This document shows, piece after piece, positions 10,744 through 18,687 of a DNA stretch of 22,690 bases (position 1 is its first letter; the number at the start of each line of letters is the position of its first letter). The translations under genes were made by a program, and so were the position numbers. The stretch covers positions 1 to 22,690 of the forward strand of contig JAKCWW010009951.1 in NCBI GenBank assembly GCA_026260175.1, in the 5' to 3' direction. The stretch is from Reticulitermes lucifugus. Lineage: Eukaryota > Arthropoda > Insecta > Blattodea > Rhinotermitidae. The notes under the pieces were generated by a model. That model made no database searches and had not been told where the DNA came from. It saw only the letters and a list, made by a program, of their open reading frames with translations.

Positions 10744-13700
10744 CTGTAAGACAAGCAATAAAATACAAATCATTAGTGTAACCATCACATAATGCACCGA
10801 ACTGTGGTAGAATGAAAAGACACTTCTGTGAGTTAACACTATGAAACAATCAGTTCCTTACATCAGATACAAGAAGGAGCCTGTTGAGATGGAAGTACTG
10901 ATTTATGCCAAAAACTGCAGTCTTGTGCACAAATGTTGTTAGTAACTGATGCTGCAATGGGGACAAAAAACACAAAATACAAATCCAATCACTTTTACAA
11001 ACACAATTCCTTCCTAACTAGGGTAATGAATTAAAAACATTAATTCCTATACAGTTCTCAACACAGGTTAGTTAATTACAGTAGAATCCCAATTTAAGGT
11101 TTCTAAGTTGAAGATTTTCCCTCACCTAGGTTCACTTTTTGTGGTCCCAGCCAAAACCCCAAAACAATGTCTGATTTTTCTCCATTTAACACTTTCCCAC
11201 ATTTAAGACATCCAAATTCACTCCATACACTGTTTCGGAGCATAAATTTAAAATTTGTGTTTACAACTTTGGAGTCTAGATTGTGCAAATAATGCTATGA
11301 ATATGCACAATACAGGCAAATCTATGTCAGACTCAACTGCAAACTCTACTGCAGCAATGTACTATTGATTCTCAAGATTCACCATGTGTGATTGGTCAAA
11401 AAGCCCTTTGGAGCAGCCAATTACAAATAATCACGTTTCTAACGCAACAGTGTTATTGGCTGATCATAAATCATAGATGCAAGCTAGCTTATGATTGGAC
11501 ATCACAAACCATTCTGACAGCAGTATGGACTAGCAGAATGTACTGTGCAGTGAAAGCCAATTTTTAGTTCATTTTAAAGTTTTCTTCTTTCCTGTTCCAT
11601 AAAAGAAATACAAAAATATAAAATGAGGTGAAGAAAAACAGCATCGGCTTTAGCATGAGTATACGTTTTTCTTAACCACAGCAGCAACTTTCTGTTTGAT
11701 TCTGACAAAAGCACCATTCAAGATTTTTCTGAATTTAAGGTATAAAAAGCCTGTCTCCAGAGGAATCTTAAATGGGGGTTCTACTGTATAGTACCTTAGA
11801 CATCATCCACTGTCTACATTTTATACTAAAAACACAAATGATGTGAAAGTACATTGTGCTTCTGTCTTCAAGCAAATGGGAGACACAAATCTGTGAAGAC
11901 ACTGTCTGAATCATGGCTAGAGATAGTCTCATTGGACCACCAGTGACTGAAACCTCTTGGAAGACAAACTGCAGTGCTTTTAACACTGATCATGGATAAT
12001 GTGTGGCACATTAAAAGGAACTGAAGAAATGCATACATTGCAAGCAAATCAGCACCAAACAGACCAACTACTGTCTCAGCAGCTGTGTTATAAAAATATT
12101 TGCCAAAAGTATTTTATGCTCATGCTCTTATTAGAAAGCAGTTGCCGTCAATTACTCCATCTCTCTTGAAAGTTCTATAACAGTGTATCATAAAAAACAT
12201 AATGCAACATACTTGGTAATTGGCCTCAGTCTCCATAAATGCAAAGAGAATGAGACCGACAGCAGCCAGAAGAACTCCTGGCAGCAACAGCAGTACTAGT
12301 GAACGCTGCAGGTGGATGCATGCTCGCTGGCGACAACAGCGTATACTCCATGCTGCCACCTGTCGTAATAATGATTATGGAAAAATATTTGAATTAATAC
12401 ACTTACAATAACAAGACAGGCACTGTATGTATAAAGGTAAAACTGAAGTGTGTTTGTGTAGCCACTGCTGCTGCGCAAAACCAAGAAGTGTCACATATTC
12501 TGAGTGTGTCTGTAGCGTTAGTTATCCAACACACAACACGCATGCACTGTATTATATTGTCACCTGCGGTCTGTCTGGCTCTACCACAATTTTCCACATT
12601 ATCTCCTAAATGGCACAATTGCTGGAAAAAATTTATTAAACATAAAATGTGTGTTTTGATTTTTTCTACAACTTTTGCCTGAAACATTTCTCATTCTAAG
12701 AAGAATTCACTGGGATATTATCAAAAATGCACACAGGTCTTCACATAAAGTACCCGTTATTCTTGTCATATTTTAATGACACTTCAACTTTCTTGACAGA
12801 ATTTAGAAAAATACTCAAATATCAAATTTCATGAAAATCCTTGCAACGGGAGCCGAGTTGTTCCATGTGTACAGATGGACGAACAGATGGACAGACAGAC
12901 ATGACAAAGCTTATAGTCGCTTTTCGCAATTTTGTGAATGCACCTAAAAAAGTGATATGAGGAAGCGCAACAGAACAACAAAGTGACATAATTTCAAATG
13001 CATGCATTTACAATCAATGTGATTGAGACTGCAGGGTAAGAGAACTAAAGAGAAAATAAGAACTAATTTGTACTGACCGGTATAACAACTCCTAACCCAA
13101 ACGGAATTATGAACACCAGTAAGCCGGTACGGTTGTACTCGACCCCAACAGCAGTGATAAGAACACCAACCATGTGTAAAGTAGAGGCTGCTCTTGGAGG
13201 GATACCAGCTATTGCTATTAGTGTCACCCAAAACGCAAGGATGGAACAGAAGAAATCACAGAACTGCAGAACCTGTGAACACAAATGCATTTACCATACA
13301 AATTGATGTACCACACAAATTCAGTCCAAGTTTCATTTGTTATTAATAATTTTTAACGTTGCTCTAAGACACTAGCGCTGCTTTAAAGTAATACCACGAA
13401 GAAAACAAGTGTGCAAAATGGCACACTGCATGAAGCATGTCACTTTGTGTGACCATGATGGCTGCATCAAGTGTTGCTAAGTGGTGACACAAAATGGTGA
13501 CACAAAAAAGTTTCATCACTGGTTCTTCTCCCTCACTGCCACAAGTCATACGATATGCACTGGACAAGCAAAATACAGTAAAACCCCAATTTAATGTTCC
13601 TGCATTTAGTGAAATCCCGGATTTATTGATGATCTTTTCATGTCCCAACAATAGCTCCATATAAACAATGTACCTCCATGTAATGAAAACCTCGATTTAG

Positions 13701-16700
13701 TGAAATATATTCTAATCCCCCAGCAATTCATTAAATAGGGGTTTTACTGTACTGTATTTTTTTACTTTGTGGTACAACTATAACCTGTTAATCTATCTGG
13801 CCAAACCTGTCCTCTGTCACGTGATCAGCTTTGTATTCTGTAAACAGCCAAGCACAGATTCTTTTAAGCTTCTTATTTTATAATGCTAGCAACTGCAAGC
13901 TTATGTTGTGGCAGTAATAGATAGATGAATGAGTCTGGAGAATTGGTGGGATGATACCGACTGGAATATTTAAGTATTCCGAGAAACCTTCCCCAGTGCC
14001 ACACTGTCCACCACAAATACCAAATGTACTGGCCCGCAACTGTACCAGAGCCTCCACAGTAAGAAGCCAGTAACTATCTGAGCCATAGCATGGCCAGTCA
14101 AGCAGTGCTGAGAGTTTGTTTTCATCACGTGTGCACAACAGCACTGCTGGTTCACATGCTAACAATTCCCACTAATTAGTAAATTAAACTAGCTGCATGA
14201 ACATATGAGCAATAGTATACACAAAACAGAGGTTCAGTGCACACACCACAAGTTCAGAGGTCTTGTCCACCAAAATGTCTCAGTGTTCTATCTGCCCCGC
14301 ATGGACACAGCAGTTTTTCAACAAGCAGTTAAACAGTGTGACACTACACAGCTCTACATTGTTAATTATTTGGTTACAGAGAATACTTACACATTCACAG
14401 CCATGAAGCAGGACTGCCTCATATATAAAGCCACGTCCTCATGATGGGTATATTTAAGAGATGAACGAATCATAGTGCACTGAACAAGGAGCCAAGTACA
14501 TAGCTGTCATACCATCTCCACAGCTGGTTTCTTTGGTAAACATTTTACAACTGTAAACCCCTGATGATGGCTTCTTGCAAGCCGAAACGTATGTAGGGTA
14601 ATTTAATAATGATAAAACGTTAATTTAATACCTTTATTGACGGTTTTGTGCATTTGCTGATGATTTATTGCTGATTACAGAAATGCACGGAGAATTTATA
14701 TTAAAATTTGTACTTTGCTACACTTGCCAGATGTTTGCCTGGTCAATGTGACCACATTTCCACAACTTGTGTACTTGGTCATTCGACACACTACATGATA
14801 CTGACTGTCCACACACAAGTCACTTGTTTGCTTGTCATGTGTAAATGGGTCATGGGAATGTAACAAGAAGTCTCAACTTGGTAAGTACACAAACATGGAA
14901 AATCCCTTCGATGTGTGTCACATTTACCAACAGTCTGTAGAAATGGATAAGTGGCCAATATTTGTACACGTCCACTCTGTGCATCCACATGTGACAAATG
15001 TTCATCACATATACCAGCTGCGGGACCACGGCTTAATAACACATTCACTAAGTTAAAGCATGATAAAAATACATTCATCATTTCTACAACATAAGTTCTA
15101 GCCATCAATAGTCACTGCAATTAAACTGTGTGGTTTTACATACAATGGACTGTTAACTTAATACTGTTAACCTTTTGGTGCCAGAAGTAAACACCTGCTG
15201 TGATCTGCACCCGACTGGAATTTAAACAGGGGGCATTCATAATTATGTACCACTTGGCATTCAGAACATCACACTGCGCATTATAAATATATAACATTCA
15301 GCACCAAAGGGTTAATGGCCCAAGCGTCTGTATACAGAAGCTGTGCACAGTTCATGGATCATGTCTGCTAGACTTGATGTAAAGATATCCAAATACACAA
15401 CACAAGGAATCAATGTCCCCTGAATGTACCAAATACAAAATAAAAATAGTTACCAATGTATACAGAGTTCCATGTACAAAAAAAAAAGGGGACTTAGTAT
15501 CATATAATAATTCCATATGCAAAGCAGACAGTTAACCTTGCAAAAAAGAAAAGAAGAAAAAAAAGTTACTATCATAGGGCTTCGATGAAACATTACAGAC
15601 AATGCAGGAACGTGATAACATCAATGAAAATGGCAAAGTATTTACAATAAATCATAATACAGTAAAACATAAAGCCCACATGCAGAATGCAAAAATGATG
15701 TCTATTGTTCTAAGGAGAAATACTGGGTAAAGTGAAAGTAAAGTTGTCCCTGTCCACGCCAGGAAGGTGTATAGGGCCGCACTAGATGGAAGTGAGTGGT
15801 CAACTTCATGTCCCAGCCACTTTACCCCTAGGAAGAAATGCTGGTATTCACTGAACAGAGAGCTAGGTGGGCCCCAGAGCTGTTTGGACATTTTGGAGAA
15901 GAGAAAAATCTCTTGCCCCTGCCACAATTTGAACTGCAGATAATCCAGCCCATAGCCTAGCTGTTATACCAATATATCCTCGATTCTAAAAACTTATTCA
16001 ACTGAACAGTATACGAGTGCAGAAATACTGAAAATCATTGTACAAAAACATTTTGTCCAGCCAGTTGTCTATTAAGTATAATACACTCACCTCATACTTT
16101 GTAACACAGTACGTATAGAAATCCTGGTCACAGGCATGATAAAAAGTTGAGAAGACCATTGTGGCTAAGTATATAAGTGCTTCAGTAAGCAAGTGCCGAC
16201 GCAGTGCAAGGAAAACAGCTGGCAAAAAGAACACATTGCTGAGTGTCAAAAGCAACGTAGTGAGTAGCAGTAGACCTTCTGGTGTGGCTTTACTGCCATC
16301 AGTACAGCCCCAACCTTTGTAACCTGAAATATCATTAACAAATATCAAAGATATCACTTGTAGATCATAAAGCATCTGCAAAAATTGGTGATACATGTAA
16401 ATTGCATAGTATTAGGATTTTTAAAAAACAACCATTTCTGGAAAGATTTATGAAAGCTAATTTCCTTCACATTCAACTGATATGGTGAGTCAAGCAAGAA
16501 AATTAAAAATTATACAATTTACTTGCCCATTCCTGTGGAAGACTTGCATTAGTACAGATCCTAACATCAAAATTTCACACCGTCACCAGGTTTTTATAAT
16601 TGTTAACACATAAGAATATTTCAAATAAAATTTTAAGTTGTTTATGATACATCGCCATACAACATTTCACATGCCTAATTCCAGTGGTTCACTAGTTACT

Positions 16701-18652
16701 GTCAACTGAAAATTAAATACATAAGACTTCATTCTGCTGCAATATTTTATATTCAGCACAGGCATTACCTCAACAAATATACTTCTTGAACACCTATTAT
16801 GAACAATATTCCATGGTTGTATACTAACCTTTAAACAATCGGATTGGTATTTAAATCTTAGTGCATGGTTTATGGAAAATGTATTACTTGAACAGAAAAA
16901 GATAAAGTTATGAAATGAACAATATTTTGTGCAAAATAAAACAGAGATTATGCAGCATGTCTTAAAAGTGTGGTAAATTTCCCGGTTGCCTAAACATATA
17001 AAATGAATTTCTAGGAGCACTTGTTTTTGGTGCATTCACATATGCAAACATAGGTTGTTTAACAGTTAAGTGGCACTGGTGTTTCTCCAATCTCAGTGCC
17101 ATCAAGCTAGCATTAATGATGGTAGGAAATGAGAGGTACACTGCTGTAGTGACCTCTAGTGGGGTGATCTGTGATCTTCACATCAAGTTTCATGAACAGA
17201 CACAGACAAGATAACACAGGCAGGAAAAAACATTCAAGAAAGTAACATTTTTACTGACCTCCTAAGCATGTGCATGACGTAAAGAAATGGAGACCTTTGT
17301 GTGTCTCCTGGCAGATTCCTTTAGGCCCACAAGGCTCACCAGCAAATGCACAGGGCTGTGTCCGAATATCTAATGACACCATTACTTCCTGTACATGGCA
17401 AAGTTCAACAGAACTGCAAATAATGACACCATTAATACTCACTTTATAACTGTGATCTGCATTTCCATCAAGTATTAACCTTTAGTGTATCACCTTTATC
17501 CACTAAAGGTTAATAGCGTTCTCTTACATTCAAGCAACGAACATGGGTACAAACTGTGATTTTATATACAAGGCAAATTAAATGAAGTCCCATGCATGCA
17601 AGAGCTGCGGTAGTGACTTAAAATATGCTATGCTTGATTCTATACACATCCTTCAAAATTAATCACTCACAACTACCAACCAATTCAGTGTTATGTGACA
17701 AAGATAAGAACACACAATCATGGATGTACAATTTAAAACTAATCTTAGACCAAGAGTATAAACCGTGAAATGGATTCAAGTGGCTCCATGTGAAGGCCAA
17801 CGGCTGACATACTGTACAGACCTCCAGGTTGCTTAACAAATCTGGGACTTTGACTAACTGAGTGACTAACAACTTCTTGATAAAGGCCCTGTACAAGAGT
17901 TATCAGTAACTATACCTCTCTGATTACAAAAAATACATACTTGTTATATATACACTTTGCTTGGAAGGCAATGAACCACATATCAGGCTCAGGATATGGC
18001 ACAAGCTTGGTGGCATCTACTGTCGCTAAACCTTCTGATGAAATGTTCAACATAAGCTCAGGAGGGCACACAATATTACCATTGTTACGAGAAGGAACCC
18101 GTCCTTTCCTAATGCATGCCATTACTGTTATATGTTGGCAAGTTGCATTCTGCAAAATAAGGAGGTCAAGTATTAAATTTCTCACATTTAAAATGCACCC
18201 TCTACTTAATGCATATGCACTAATCAAAGAATATTGTTTATCAACTTTTTACTAGTTGAGAACCATGTATTCAATTACATATACACATTACACCTTGAGT
18301 TGCAAACATTATGAAAAGAAAGTTCATGTGTTGAACAAGATCCCCTGCAAAGTTATCCCAATAATCACCACTTCCCTGTTTCACAATTTAACACTAACTT
18401 CAACAAAAATCAGCAACATTTATAGCTGTACACAATATTGTCAAACACTGCCTTGTAAGAAAAAACATAAAAACACATATGTTGTAAGTAATTTTTGATA
18501 AAAAGCAAAGTGTGTTGTACCTTTGTTCATTTTCATAAATGCTGTTCACTCCTGTGAATTTTCTTACCATGGAATTGTGGCAGTAACAATTTCAGTTAGT
18601 TCTGAACTCAATATACTACATTTCCTGCAAACATATCCATTTCTCACATGCC

Positions 18653-18687
<35 letters not shown>

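Noticed and set aside
13109..13306. 65-codon + strand frame
   Set aside because: It is antisense to exon F.
14791..15108. 105-codon minus-strand frame
   Set aside because: It lies in the exon E-F intron. A competing frame of similar quality runs on the other strand and no domain is visible, so it is probably repeat DNA.
16667..17035. 122-codon minus-strand frame between exons D and E
   Set aside because: It lies wholly in an intron, has no recognisable similarity, and exons D and E already join perfectly in phase without it.
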